Source of the DNA: Nocardioides pini
Lineage (GTDB): Bacteria > Actinomycetota > Actinomycetes > Propionibacteriales > Nocardioidaceae
DNA: 64,000 nucleotides
Direction of reading: 5' to 3'
Assembly (NCBI RefSeq): GCF_026712185.1
Contig: NZ_JAPPUX010000001.1
Coordinates: forward strand, 806,001-870,000
Shown: piece after piece, positions 54,120 to 62,703 of the stretch
How the letters are laid out: the number at the start of each line of letters is the position of its first letter
Numbering within the stretch: position 1 is the first letter of the stretch
The notes under the pieces: model-generated
Databases searched by the model: none
What the model was told of the DNA's origin: nothing
The model's input: only the letters and a program-made list of their open reading frames with translations
Position numbers and translations under genes: made by a program

Positions 54120-55649
54120 GTGCCCCCGATCACCCCCACGAACAACGCGGTCGAGAACGCCCTCGTCGCCACCGGGATGACGAAGAGCTTCTTCGGCAAC
54201 ACCGTGCTGGACGGCCTCGACCTCACCCTGCGCGCCGGCGAGGTCCACGGACTCGTCGGCGAGAACGGCGCCGGCAAGTCGACGCTCATGAAGATGCTCG
54301 CCGGCGTCTACACGCCCGACAGCGGCACGATCGTCGTCGGCGGCGACGAGGTGTCGTTCAGCCACCCGGTCCAGGCCCAGCGCGCCGGGGTGTCCACCGT
54401 CTTCCAGGAGTTCAACCTCCTCCTCGAGCGCACGATCGCCGAGAACATCTGGCTCGGTCGCGAGCCGCGGCGCTTCGGCCGCTTCGGGCCGGTCGACACC
54501 GCGCGCATGCGCCGCGACACCGAGGAGCTGCTCGCCGGCCTCGGCGTGGCCGGCCTCAAGGCCGGGACCCTGGTCCGCAGTCTCTCGGTCGCCGAGCAGC
54601 AGATCGTCGAGATCGCGAAGGCCGTCAGCTTCGACGCCAAGGTCATCCAGATGGACGAGCCGACCGCCGCGCTGGCCGACCACGAGGTCGAGCTCCTCTA
54701 CTCCATCATCCGGCGCCTCACCGACCGCGGCGTCGCGATCGTCTACGTCTCGCACCGGCTGAAGGAGATCTTCGACCTCTGCTCGACGATCACGATCCTC
54801 AAGGACGGCCAGCACGTGGCCACCCGGCCGGCGGCCGAGCTGTCCGAGGGCGAGCTCGTGCGCCTGATGGTCGGGCGCCCCCTCACGACGTACTTCCCGG
54901 ACAAGCCCGTCGACGTCGCCGTCGGCGACGTGCGGCTCGCGCTGTCCGGTGTCGGCAACGGCTACGTCGACGACATCACCCTCGACGTCCGCGCCGCCGA
55001 GATCGTCGGCATCGCCGGGCTGCAGGGCTCTGGGCGCACCGAGCTCCTCGAGACGGTCTTCGGCGTGCACCCCGTGTCGCGCGGCTCGATCTCCCTCGAC
55101 GGCTCGCCGCTCGAGGTCAGCAGCCCGCGCCAGGGCGTGCGCGCCCGCCTCGCCTTCATCACCGAGGACCGCAAGGCCAAGGGCCTCGCCCTCAACCAGT
55201 CGATCCTCGACAACGCCCTCGGCGTGGTGCGCTCGGTCTTCCCGCGGCGCACCGGGGCCGCCCGGCGTGACATGCCGGAGGTGCTGTCCAACCTCGACGT
55301 CGCCGCCCACAGCCTGGGCCAGGAGGTCCAGTTCCTGTCCGGCGGCAACCAGCAGAAGGTGGTGCTCGCCCGCTGGCTGAGCATCGACCCGCTGGTGGTG
55401 CTGATGGACGAGCCCACCCGCGGCATCGACGTCGGTGCCAAGCACCGCGTCTACGAGCTGATGCGCGAGCTGACCCGCCAGGGCGTCGCCGTGCTGATGG
55501 TCTCCAGCGAGCTCCCCGAGGTCATCGGCATGTCCGACCGGATCCTCGTGATGCGCGACGGCACCCTCGCCGGTGAGCTCCCGGCGGGTGCGAGCGAGGA
55601 GGCCGTGCTGGCCATGGCCACCGGAGCAGCGAGCGAGGAAGCAGCATGA
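54120..55649 (+). CDS. Sugar ABC transporter ATPase, two-domain (RbsA/XylG type)
   Basis: A 509-aa protein with two ATPase domains. The first has an intact Walker A (GENGAGKST, residues 47-55), the Q-loop in VFQEFNLL, the variant signature SLSVAEQQ and Walker B VIQMDEPTAAL. The second has the usual degenerate P-loop (GLQGSGRTE) but a full LSGGNQQK signature and VLMDEPTRGID. This matches carbohydrate uptake transporter class 2 ATPases for monosaccharides and polyols. It overlaps the first permease gene by 4 bp. Confidence 0.95.
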   Translation: MPPITPTNNAVENALVATGMTKSFFGNTVLDGLDLTLRAGEVHGLVGENGAGKSTLMKMLAGVYTPDSGTIVVGGDEVSFSHPVQAQRAGVSTVFQEFNLLLERTIAENIWLGREPRRFGRFGPVDTARMRRDTEELLAGLGVAGLKAGTLVRSLSVAEQQIVEIAKAVSFDAKVIQMDEPTAALADHEVELLYSIIRRLTDRGVAIVYVSHRLKEIFDLCSTITILKDGQHVATRPAAELSEGELVRLMVGRPLTTYFPDKPVDVAVGDVRLALSGVGNGYVDDITLDVRAAEIVGIAGLQGSGRTELLETVFGVHPVSRGSISLDGSPLEVSSPRQGVRARLAFITEDRKAKGLALNQSILDNALGVVRSVFPRRTGAARRDMPEVLSNLDVAAHSLGQEVQFLSGGNQQKVVLARWLSIDPLVVLMDEPTRGIDVGAKHRVYELMRELTRQGVAVLMVSSELPEVIGMSDRILVMRDGTLAGELPAGASEEAVLAMATGAASEEAA

Positions 55650-56776
55650 GCGCCACCACCGACCGCACGCCCGACCCGGCGAGCACCCCCGAGGCGGCCA
55701 CCGGCACGGAGAGCCGCGAGTCCGTACGACGTCGACGTGCGGCACGACCGCGCGGGGCCAAGCAGCTCGACTCGACCGCGCTGATCTACCTGGTGCTGCT
55801 CGGCGTCGTGGTGGTCTCGGCCGTGCTGACCGCCGTCGAGGGCCGCAACTTCTTCAGCCAGGGCAACGTCTGGGCCGTCCTCACCGCGATGAGCGTGCTC
55901 GGACTGATCTCGATCGGCCAGACCCTCGTCATCCTCGTCGGCAGCCTGGACCTGTCGGTCCCCTACGTGGTGAGCCTCGCGACCGTGATCGCCGCAGGCG
56001 GCATGAAGGGCCTCGACTCCAACCTGTCCGCCGCCGTGTTCAACACGCTGGTCCTGTGCGCGGTGGTCGGGCTCGCGATGGGCGTGCTCGTCAGCGTCTT
56101 CGACGTGCACGGCTTCATCGCCAGCCTGGGCGTGGGCCTCATCGTCAGCGGCTACCTCGCGACCAACTACCAGGGCAGCCACGGCGACGCCTCGCCGGCA
56201 CTGGAGCTCCTCGGCCGCAGCGGCATCGCCGGGGTCATCCCGACCGCCTTCATCATCCTGCTGGTCGCCGCGGTGCTCGTGACGCTGCTGCTGCGCTACA
56301 CGCGTCTGGGCCACCACCTCTACGCCATCGGCGGCAACCGCGAGGTCGCCCGCATGTCGGGCGTGCGCACGGCCGTCCCGGTGATCGCCGCGCACGTCAT
56401 GTGCTCGCTCCTCGCCGGGCTCGCCGGGCTCCTGCTGCTCTCCCGCACGGGTGTCGGGCTGCCGACCATCGGCTCGCAGGGACGCTACGACCTGCTCTCC
56501 ATCGCGGCGGTCGTCCTCGGCGGCACGCTGCTCGCCGGCGGCAAGGGGAGCGTGGTCGGCACGATCGGCGGTGTCGCGATCTTCGCGGTCATCGACAACG
56601 TCATGGGCGTGATGCAGGTCAACCCGTTCCTCAAGGACTTCGTGCGCGGCCTCGTGATCGTCCTGGCCGTCGCCGTCTACGCCCGCCGCAGCGTCGTACG
56701 CCGTCCGCCCCGCTTCGCGGGCAACCGGCCGTCGCTCCCCATCCCCGGCTCGACCACGAAGGAGGAGACCGCATGA
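55646..56776 (+). CDS. Sugar ABC transporter permease (RbsC type), first
   Basis: A 376-aa permease. After a charged cytoplasmic N-terminus (1-40) come eight to ten hydrophobic segments with the BPD_transp_2 hallmarks IGQTLVILVGSLDLSVPYVVSLA and GNREVARMSGVR, and AAVVLGGTLLAGGKGSVVGT. Such permeases pair with the two-domain ATPase. The operon has two different permeases, so the channel is probably a heterodimer. The ATG overlaps the ATPase stop (ATGA), and the stop overlaps the next ATG. Confidence 0.93.
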   Translation: MSATTDRTPDPASTPEAATGTESRESVRRRRAARPRGAKQLDSTALIYLVLLGVVVVSAVLTAVEGRNFFSQGNVWAVLTAMSVLGLISIGQTLVILVGSLDLSVPYVVSLATVIAAGGMKGLDSNLSAAVFNTLVLCAVVGLAMGVLVSVFDVHGFIASLGVGLIVSGYLATNYQGSHGDASPALELLGRSGIAGVIPTAFIILLVAAVLVTLLLRYTRLGHHLYAIGGNREVARMSGVRTAVPVIAAHVMCSLLAGLAGLLLLSRTGVGLPTIGSQGRYDLLSIAAVVLGGTLLAGGKGSVVGTIGGVAIFAVIDNVMGVMQVNPFLKDFVRGLVIVLAVAVYARRSVVRRPPRFAGNRPSLPIPGSTTKEETA

Positions 56777-57885
56777 GCACCGCGACCTCCAGTCCCGAGA
56801 CCCCCACGGCCGGCCGCACGCTGCCGCTCACCGAGGGCTCGCTCGTCCAGCGGCTCGTCCGCGGAGCGATCACCCCCGGCGGGGCGGTGTTCATCCTGCT
56901 CGCGATCCTCTTCATCGCCGTCGTGTGGGTCAATCCCTCCTTCGGCGAGCCGCCGCAGCTGATCCGCTTCATCGGCCGCACGGCGCCGATCGCGATCGCC
57001 GCGATGGGCCAGTACTACGTCATCGTCTCCGGTGAGTTCGACCTGTCGATGGGCGCTGTCATCGCGACCCAGGTCGTCATCGCCGGCAACTACATCGGCG
57101 AGGACGAGGGCCGCGTGCTCCCGGCCATCGCGCTGATGCTGCTCATCGGCGTGGTCGTCGGACTGGTCAACGGCCTGGGCACGACGATCCTGAGGGTGCC
57201 GAGCTTCATCGTCACGCTGGGCACCATGCTCGCCCTCGGCGGACTGGTGAAGTACCTGACGGGCGGCGCGGCGACCGGCAACCCGGTCGACACGTTCCGC
57301 GAGATCGGCCGCGGCGGCATCGAGGACGTGCCCGTCCTCGACGTGCTGCCCTACTCGGTGATCATCCTCCTCGCCGTGACCGCCGGCAGCGTGTGGCTGA
57401 TGCGCTCGCCCTTCGGTCGCACGCTCATCGCGACCGGTGACAACCCCGACGCCGCCGGCCTCGCCGGGGCGAAGGTCTGGTGGGTCAAGACGCGGGCGTT
57501 CATCCTGTCCGCGCTCTCGGCCACCATCGCCGGCATCCTCCTCGTCGGCTACGCGGGAGTGCACCCCTCGGTCGGCGCCGGCTACGAGTTCCAGGCCATC
57601 ACGGCCGTCGTGCTCGGCGGTGTGGTGCTGGGCGGCGGACGCGGCTGGGTGCTCTCGGCCGCCGCCGGCGCCTTCGCGCTGGAGCTGCTCTTCTCGTTCC
57701 TCAACTTCCAGGAGGTCGAGTCCACCTGGAGGAACTCGGTCCAGGGCGTGATCATCATCCTCGCCGTCGCGGCCTCGGCGCGGGCGTGGTCCCTGGGTCG
57801 TCGTCCCCCTTCTCGGTCCACCCCCGTCACACCTGCACCATCACCCACCTCTGCCCGCCCGGGCACTGAAACAGGAGAAAACTGA
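56773..57885 (+). CDS. Sugar ABC transporter permease (RbsC type), second
   Basis: A 370-aa permease, diverged from the first. Hallmarks are IAAMGQYYVIVSGEFDLSMGAVIA, the EAA-like segment GDNPDAAGLAGAKVWWVKT and ITAVVLGGVVLGGGRGWVLSAAAG. The N-terminal 30 residues and the C-terminal Pro/Ser/Thr tail are cytoplasmic. ATG 56773 lies in ATGA with the previous stop and has GGAGGAGA upstream. The stop shares one base with the binding-protein ATG (TGATG). Confidence 0.93.
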   Translation: MSTATSSPETPTAGRTLPLTEGSLVQRLVRGAITPGGAVFILLAILFIAVVWVNPSFGEPPQLIRFIGRTAPIAIAAMGQYYVIVSGEFDLSMGAVIATQVVIAGNYIGEDEGRVLPAIALMLLIGVVVGLVNGLGTTILRVPSFIVTLGTMLALGGLVKYLTGGAATGNPVDTFREIGRGGIEDVPVLDVLPYSVIILLAVTAGSVWLMRSPFGRTLIATGDNPDAAGLAGAKVWWVKTRAFILSALSATIAGILLVGYAGVHPSVGAGYEFQAITAVVLGGVVLGGGRGWVLSAAAGAFALELLFSFLNFQEVESTWRNSVQGVIIILAVAASARAWSLGRRPPSRSTPVTPAPSPTSARPGTETGEN

Positions 57886-59132
57886 TGCGCCACAAGATCC
57901 ACCGCGCGCCGATGGCAGTGGCCTCGGCCCTGCTGCTCGGGGTGTTCGCCACCTCGTGCAGCACCGAGGACCCGACGGACTCCACGTCGGGCACCGACGA
58001 GAGCTCGGAGACGTCCGAGTCCCCGGCGGCCGAGGAGAGCCCCGAGGGGGAGCAGGAATGGTTCGACCAGGAGCTCTACGACACGCAGTTCGAGCAGCGC
58101 TCGGCCACCTTCGAGGGTGACGCCGAGACGCCGTACCTGCAGTACATCGACGGCGAGATGACCGACACGGCCGACTTCAAGGCCAAGGGCGGGCAGAAGG
58201 CGTGCTTCGCCAACGCCTCGATCTCCAACCCGTGGCGCCAGACCGGCTGGATCACCATGAACCAGCAGCTCAAGGACCTGCAGGACAAGGGTGTCATCTC
58301 CGAGATGGAGACCCGCGACGCCGGTGACGACGACAACACCCAGATCGCCGACATCGACTACTTCATCTCCGAGGGCGACTGCGACGCCTTCATCATCTCG
58401 CCGAACTCCACCGCCGCCATGACCGACGCGGTCGAGCGGGCGTGCGAGACCGGCAAGCCCGTCGTGGTCTTCGACCGCGGCGTGCAGACCGACTGCGCCA
58501 CCACCTTCATCCACCCGATCGGTGGCTTCGCGTGGGGCATCGACACCGCTGAGTTCCTCATCGACAACCTCGAGGAGGGCGACAAGGTCGTCGCGCTGCG
58601 CATCCTGCCCGGCGTCGACGTGCTCGAGCAGCGCTGGGCCGCTGCCGAGAAGCTCTTCGAGGAGAACGGCATCGAGGCGGTCGACTACTTCACCGGCGCC
58701 GACCCGACCGAGATCAAGAAGATCATCACCGACGAGCTCGGCAAGGGCGAGGTCCAGGGCGTGTGGATGGACGCCGGTGACGGCGCCGTCGCCGCCATCG
58801 AGGCCTTCGAGGACTTCGGTGCCGACTACCCGGTGATGACCGGCGAGGACGAGATGAGCTTCCTGCGCAAGTGGGAGGAGACCGGCCTGACCGGCCTCGC
58901 GCCCGTGTACTCGAACTTCCAGTGGCGCACCCCGCTCCTCGCGCTCGAGAAGATCTTCGCCGGCGAGGAGGTCCCGAAGGAGTGGGTGCTCCCGCAGACC
59001 CCGATCACCGAGGACGAGCGCGCCGACTACCTCGAGGCCAACGACGGCATGCCCGACGGCCACTACGCCAAGTTCGGCGGCGAGGACCTCGTCGGCTACC
59101 CCGAGGTCTGGCAGGAGCGCCAGATCCCCTGA
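57885..59132 (+). CDS. Sugar-binding lipoprotein of ABC importer
   Basis: A 415-aa extracytoplasmic binding protein. The signal peptide ends FATSC, so C25 is the lipidated residue; an acidic Ser/Thr/Glu linker follows (26-60). The mature part fits the periplasmic-binding-protein class of ribose/xylose/inositol proteins (FISEGDCDAFIISPNSTAAMTDAVERACETGKPVVVFDRG, then DAGDGAVAAIEAFEDFG). The ligand is not determined; the linked isomerase and dehydrogenase suggest a rare sugar or polyol such as an inositol. AGGAGA is 6 bp before ATG 57885. A strong hairpin follows the gene. Confidence 0.9.
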   Translation: MRHKIHRAPMAVASALLLGVFATSCSTEDPTDSTSGTDESSETSESPAAEESPEGEQEWFDQELYDTQFEQRSATFEGDAETPYLQYIDGEMTDTADFKAKGGQKACFANASISNPWRQTGWITMNQQLKDLQDKGVISEMETRDAGDDDNTQIADIDYFISEGDCDAFIISPNSTAAMTDAVERACETGKPVVVFDRGVQTDCATTFIHPIGGFAWGIDTAEFLIDNLEEGDKVVALRILPGVDVLEQRWAAAEKLFEENGIEAVDYFTGADPTEIKKIITDELGKGEVQGVWMDAGDGAVAAIEAFEDFGADYPVMTGEDEMSFLRKWEETGLTGLAPVYSNFQWRTPLLALEKIFAGEEVPKEWVLPQTPITEDERADYLEANDGMPDGHYAKFGGEDLVGYPEVWQERQIP

Positions 59133-59172
59133 TCCGGTGCTCGACCGACCCAGGTCGTGATCTGATCCACCC

Positions 59173-59204
59173 GTCGGTGGGCCGGGCTCGCCCGGCCCAC
59201 CGAC
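59173..59204 (+). terminator. Perfect 15-bp GC-rich hairpin after the binding-protein gene
   Basis: GTCGGTGGGCCGGGC (59173-59187) pairs with GCCCGGCCCACCGAC (59190-59204) around TC. It has no U-tract, so it may act as an actinobacterial-type terminator, attenuator or 3' mRNA stabiliser that raises binding-protein output relative to the catabolic genes. Confidence 0.6.
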
Positions 59205-59276
59205 ACCCGTCCCCGCACCACTCCCTCGAGTCTGGACAGCCTCGACAGCCCCCGACAGTCCCGGAAGGATCGCCCC

Positions 59277-60119
59277 ATGCGACAGATCGGCGTCAACACG
59301 TGGGTCTGGACCTCTCCGCTCACGGACGCGGGCGTGGCCGACCTGCTGCGACAGATCGCCGGCATGGGTTTCGACGCCGTCGAGCTCCCGCTGGAGAACG
59401 CCGGGGACCTTTCCGTCCCCGTCGTGTCGCACGTGCTCGCCGAGACGGGGCTCACGCCCTGCGTCGTGGGAGCCATGGCGCCGGGCCGCGACCTCGTCGA
59501 CGCCTCGTGCGTCGCCGACACCCAGGACTACCTCCGCGCCTGCATCGACTTCGCCGCCGGCATCGGCGCGCAGTCGGTGTGCGGCCCGTTCTACGCCTCC
59601 ACCGGCCGTGTCTGGCGGATGGACGCCGACCAGCGGCAGACGGCGTACGACGACCTCCGCACGCACCTCGCACCCCTGGTCGACCACGCGGTCGCGCAGG
59701 GCGTGCGTCTCGGGATCGAACCGCTCAACCGCTACGAGACCTCCCTGGTCAACACCGTCGACCAGGCCCTCACCGCCCTCGAGCCGTTGCTCGGCGAGGG
59801 ACTGGGCCTGGCCCTGGACAGCTACCACCTCAACATCGAGGAGCGCTCCAGCGCGGACGCCGTCCGAGCCGCAGGTCAGCACCTGGCACACGTCCAGGTC
59901 TGCGGCAGCGACCGCGGCGCGCCCGGCGGTGACCAGACCGACTGGAAGGCGCTGGTGTCCGCCCTCGACGAGGTCGGCTACGACGGCCCCCTCGTCATCG
60001 AGAGCTTCACCGCCGACAACGCCTCCATCGCCACGGCCGCCTCCATCTGGCGCCCGCTGGCACCCACCCAGGACGAGCTCGCCCGAGACGGCTTGTCCTT
60101 CCTCCGGTCCCTCGCCTGA
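59277..60119 (+). CDS. Sugar phosphate isomerase/epimerase (AP endonuclease 2 fold)
   Basis: A 280-aa TIM-barrel enzyme of the xylose-isomerase-like group. Metal ligands fall at E148 (GIEPLNRYET), D181 (LDSYHLNIEE), Q207 (AHVQVCGSDRGAPG) and E242 (VIESF), the spacing seen in D-tagatose 3-epimerase and hydroxypyruvate isomerase types; the conserved Arg is R213. It probably epimerises a ketose or ketopolyol. GGAAGGA precedes ATG 59277 by about 8 bp. It lies after the hairpin and before the oxidoreductase gene, which starts 30 bp later. Confidence 0.9.
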   Translation: MRQIGVNTWVWTSPLTDAGVADLLRQIAGMGFDAVELPLENAGDLSVPVVSHVLAETGLTPCVVGAMAPGRDLVDASCVADTQDYLRACIDFAAGIGAQSVCGPFYASTGRVWRMDADQRQTAYDDLRTHLAPLVDHAVAQGVRLGIEPLNRYETSLVNTVDQALTALEPLLGEGLGLALDSYHLNIEERSSADAVRAAGQHLAHVQVCGSDRGAPGGDQTDWKALVSALDEVGYDGPLVIESFTADNASIATAASIWRPLAPTQDELARDGLSFLRSLA

Positions 60120-60149
60120 GTGGCCGTCCCCGCAAGTCAGGAGATGCAC

Positions 60150-61310
60150 GTGACCAGCACACCCAGCGCCTCGGGCGCCGCCGGGTCCCCGGGAGTCGCC
60201 GTCATCGGCTACGCCTTCATGGGCAAGGCCCACTCCCACGCGTGGCGCAACGTCGCGGCCCTCCGGCCCGGCGCCCCCGGCGTACGCCAGCAGGTGCTGG
60301 TCGGTCGTGACGCGGACGCGGTGGCGGCCGCGGCCGGGCAGTACGGCTGGGCCGAGTCGGCCACCGACTGGCGCGAGGTCCTCGACCGCGACGACATCGA
60401 CATCGTCGACGTCTGCGTCCCGGGCCACCTGCACGCCGAGGTGGCGATCGCCGCCCTCGAGGCCGGCAAGCACGTCATCGCCGAGAAGCCCCTCGCCAAC
60501 ACCATGGCCGAGGCGGAGAAGATGGTCGCCACCGCGCAGGCCGCCCGCGAGCGCGGCGTGCACTCGATGGTCGGCTTCAACTACCGGCGCGTGCCCGCGC
60601 TGGCGCTCGCGCAGCGGCACATCGCCGACGGCCGGCTGGGCGAGGTGCGCCAGGTGCGGGTCTCCTACCTGCAGGACTGGCTGGCCGACGAGGCCGCCCC
60701 GATGACGTGGCGGCTGCGGCGGGAGCTGGCCGGATCCGGCGCGCTGGGCGACCTGGCCTCGCACGCCATCGACCAGGTGCGCTTCCTGATCGGCCAGGAG
60801 GTCACCGCCGTCAACGCGATGACCCACACCTTCGTGCCGCAGCGCACCGGGGCCGACGGCCCCGAGGACGTCACCGTCGACGACGCCGCCTGGGGCACGC
60901 TCCGCACCGACGGCGGTGCCGTGGTCAGCCTCGAGGTCACCCGCATGGCGACCGCCCGCAAGAACGCGCTCGGCATCGAGGTCTACGGCAGCAACGGCGC
61001 CCTGCGGTTCGACCTCGAGTCGCTCAACCACCTCGACGTGTGCCTCGACGGCGCCGACACCTTCTGCCGCCAGCTCGTCACCGAGCAGCACGACCCCTAC
61101 ATCGACGGCTGGTGGCCGCCCGGCCACGTCCTCGGCTGGGACGCGACGTTCACCAACCAGGCCGCCGACTTCCTCGCCGCGCTCGCCGCCGGCCTCGAGC
61201 CGACCCCCTCCTTCGAGGACGGCCTCGCCGTCCAGCGGGTGCTGGCCGCGATCGAGGCCAGCTCCGCACGCGGTGGCAGCTGCGTCGAGATCGACGGGGG
61301 CCCGCTCTGA
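60150..61310 (+). CDS. Gfo/Idh/MocA family oxidoreductase
   Basis: A 386-aa NAD(P)-dependent dehydrogenase. The Rossmann start is VAVIGYAFMGKAHSHAWRN; AEKPLANTMAEAEKMV carries the catalytic-pair Lys of the EKP motif; SGALGDLASHAIDQVRFLIG includes the active-site Asp/His region. The family oxidises sugars and inositols at ring carbons. GTG 60150 is preferred: AGGAG at 60139-60143 is 6 nt upstream, whereas it abuts ATG 60144. The gene ends at TGATG with the truncated isomerase frame. Confidence 0.92.
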   Translation: MTSTPSASGAAGSPGVAVIGYAFMGKAHSHAWRNVAALRPGAPGVRQQVLVGRDADAVAAAAGQYGWAESATDWREVLDRDDIDIVDVCVPGHLHAEVAIAALEAGKHVIAEKPLANTMAEAEKMVATAQAARERGVHSMVGFNYRRVPALALAQRHIADGRLGEVRQVRVSYLQDWLADEAAPMTWRLRRELAGSGALGDLASHAIDQVRFLIGQEVTAVNAMTHTFVPQRTGADGPEDVTVDDAAWGTLRTDGGAVVSLEVTRMATARKNALGIEVYGSNGALRFDLESLNHLDVCLDGADTFCRQLVTEQHDPYIDGWWPPGHVLGWDATFTNQAADFLAALAAGLEPTPSFEDGLAVQRVLAAIEASSARGGSCVEIDGGPL

Positions 61311-61489
61311 TGGGTCGCCCGGCGGCCGCGGAGTGGGGCTACGACGGCCCGATCTCGGTCGAGTGGGAGGACGCGGGCATGGACCGCCTGCGCGGCGCCC
61401 CCGAGGCGCTCGAGCGCCTCCGCGCGCTCGACTTCGAGCCGCCGGCGCAGTCCTTCGACGCGGCCTTCAGCAAGCAGTCCCAGGGCTGA
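61310..61489 (+). pseudogene. C-terminal remnant of a second sugar isomerase gene
   Basis: A 59-codon open frame from ATG 61310 reads EWGYDGPISVEWEDAGMDR, then GAPEALERLRALDFEPPAQSFDAAF. This is the typical last strand (with the final metal-ligand Glu) and tail of TIM-barrel sugar phosphate isomerases of about 300-340 aa. The first 250 or more residues are absent, so it cannot be a working enzyme. It overlaps the oxidoreductase stop by 1 bp, hence may still be translated. The 81-bp element lies 40 bp downstream. Confidence 0.72.
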
Positions 61490-61529
61490 CCCTCCAGTCC
61501 GGTGTGGTCGTCAGGGCCGCCTCGTCGAG

Positions 61530-61610
61530 CACCGTGAAGGCAGTTCGCCGGGACGGTCGCCTGGTTCACGCTCAGGCGTCGCAGTCCTGACCCGAACTGC
61601 CTTCGCGGTG
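61530..61610 (+). repeat. 81-bp stem-loop element, copy 2
   Basis: An 18-nt left arm (61530-61547, CACCGTGAAGGCAGTTCG) pairs with an 18-nt right arm (61593-61610, CGAACTGCCTTCGCGGTG) over exactly 45 nt. The one non-Watson-Crick pair is U-G in the top-strand RNA. CACGCTC is at offset 37, as in copy 1 at 22394-22474. Stem position 8 is A-U here and C-G there. It lies between the isomerase remnant and the hydratase gene. Confidence 0.8.
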
Positions 61611-61658
61611 CCTGCGTGACACATCCCACGTCGAGGCCACGCTGGGCCCGGCGTGCGG

Positions 61659-61664
61659 CAGCAT
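61659..61664 (+). promoter_or_regulatory. CAGCAT weak -10 element before hydratase gene
   Basis: CAGCAT keeps A2 and T6 of TANNNT and ends 7 bp before ATG 61672. Confidence 0.35.
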
Positions 61665-61671
61665 GTGCGCC

Positions 61672-62703
61672 ATGAAGACCAACGCCGGCAACTTCTTCGA
61701 GGACTTCAGTGTCGGGCAGGTGATCGAGCACGCCACCCCGCGCACGGTCACCGAGGGCGATCGCGCCGTCTACGGAGCGATCTACCCGACCCGCTTCGCG
61801 ATTCCGTCGTCGGCGGAGTTCGCGGCGTCGGTCGGGCTGGCGCCCCACCCCGTCGAGGAGCTGGTGGGCTTCCACGTCGCCTTCGGCAAGACGGTCCCCG
61901 ACGTCTCGCTGAACGCCGTCGCCAACCTCGGCTACGCCGAGTGCCGCTTCCACGTGCCGGTGGTGCCCGGCGACACGCTCCGCACCCGCTCGGAGGTCAT
62001 CGGCCTGAAGCAGAACTCCAACGGCCGCACCGGCGTGGTCTGGGTGCGCTCGACCGCGACCAACCAGCGTGGCGAGGTGGCGATCGACTGGGCGCGCTGG
62101 GTCATGGTGCACAAGCGCTCGGCGGCCTCGCCGGCGCCGGAGACGGTGGTCCCGTCGCTCGCCGACGTCGTCACGCCCGAGGACCTGGTCGTGCCCACCG
62201 GCCTCGACTTCTCGTCGTACGACCTCGTCGCCGCCGGCGAGCCGCACCGGCTCGGCGACTACGAGGTGGGGGAGCGGATCGACCACGTCGACGGGGTGAC
62301 GCTCACCGACGCCGAGCACATGATGGCCACCCGGCTGTGGCAGAACACCGCCAAGGTGCACTTCAACACCGACGCCCGCCCCGACGGCCGGCGGCTCGTC
62401 TACGGCGGCCACGTCATCTCGCTGGCCCGGGCGCTGTCCTTCAACGGCCTGGCCAACGCCCAGCTCGTCGCCGCGATCAACGCCGGCGCCCACGTCGCGC
62501 CCGCGTTCGCAGGCGACACCGTGCACGCGTGGTCCGAGGTCCTCGACACGGCGACGCTGGACGCGCCCGGCGTCGGGGCCCTGCGCCTGAGGCTGGTCGC
62601 CACCCGGGGCCGCGACGAGTCGATGACGCTGCGCGGCGACGACGGGTCGTACGCCGACGGGGTCCTGCTCGACCTGGACTACTGGGCGCTCGTGCCGCGC
62701 TGA
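61672..62703 (+). CDS. mch: Mesaconyl-CoA hydratase-like MaoC protein
   Basis: A 343-aa double-hotdog hydratase. GNFFEDFSVGQVIEHATPRTVTEGD, FHVAFGKTVPDVSLNAVANLGYAECRF and TRSEVIGLKQNSNGRTGVVWVRS closely resemble mesaconyl-CoA hydratase (beta-methylmalyl-CoA dehydratase), which interconverts mesaconyl-CoA and methylmalyl-CoA in the ethylmalonyl-CoA and hydroxypropionate pathways. No other gene of those pathways is in view. ATG 61672 is chosen by the leaderless -10. Its 3' end overlaps the opposite-strand sulfotransferase gene by 25 bp. A related CoA-ester hydratase role is possible. Confidence 0.78.
   Translation: MKTNAGNFFEDFSVGQVIEHATPRTVTEGDRAVYGAIYPTRFAIPSSAEFAASVGLAPHPVEELVGFHVAFGKTVPDVSLNAVANLGYAECRFHVPVVPGDTLRTRSEVIGLKQNSNGRTGVVWVRSTATNQRGEVAIDWARWVMVHKRSAASPAPETVVPSLADVVTPEDLVVPTGLDFSSYDLVAAGEPHRLGDYEVGERIDHVDGVTLTDAEHMMATRLWQNTAKVHFNTDARPDGRRLVYGGHVISLARALSFNGLANAQLVAAINAGAHVAPAFAGDTVHAWSEVLDTATLDAPGVGALRLRLVATRGRDESMTLRGDDGSYADGVLLDLDYWALVPR

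Noticed and set aside
57582..61127. A long bottom-strand open frame opposite the importer and oxidoreductase genes
   Set aside because: Same reasoning: every top-strand gene in this interval is a recognisable family.
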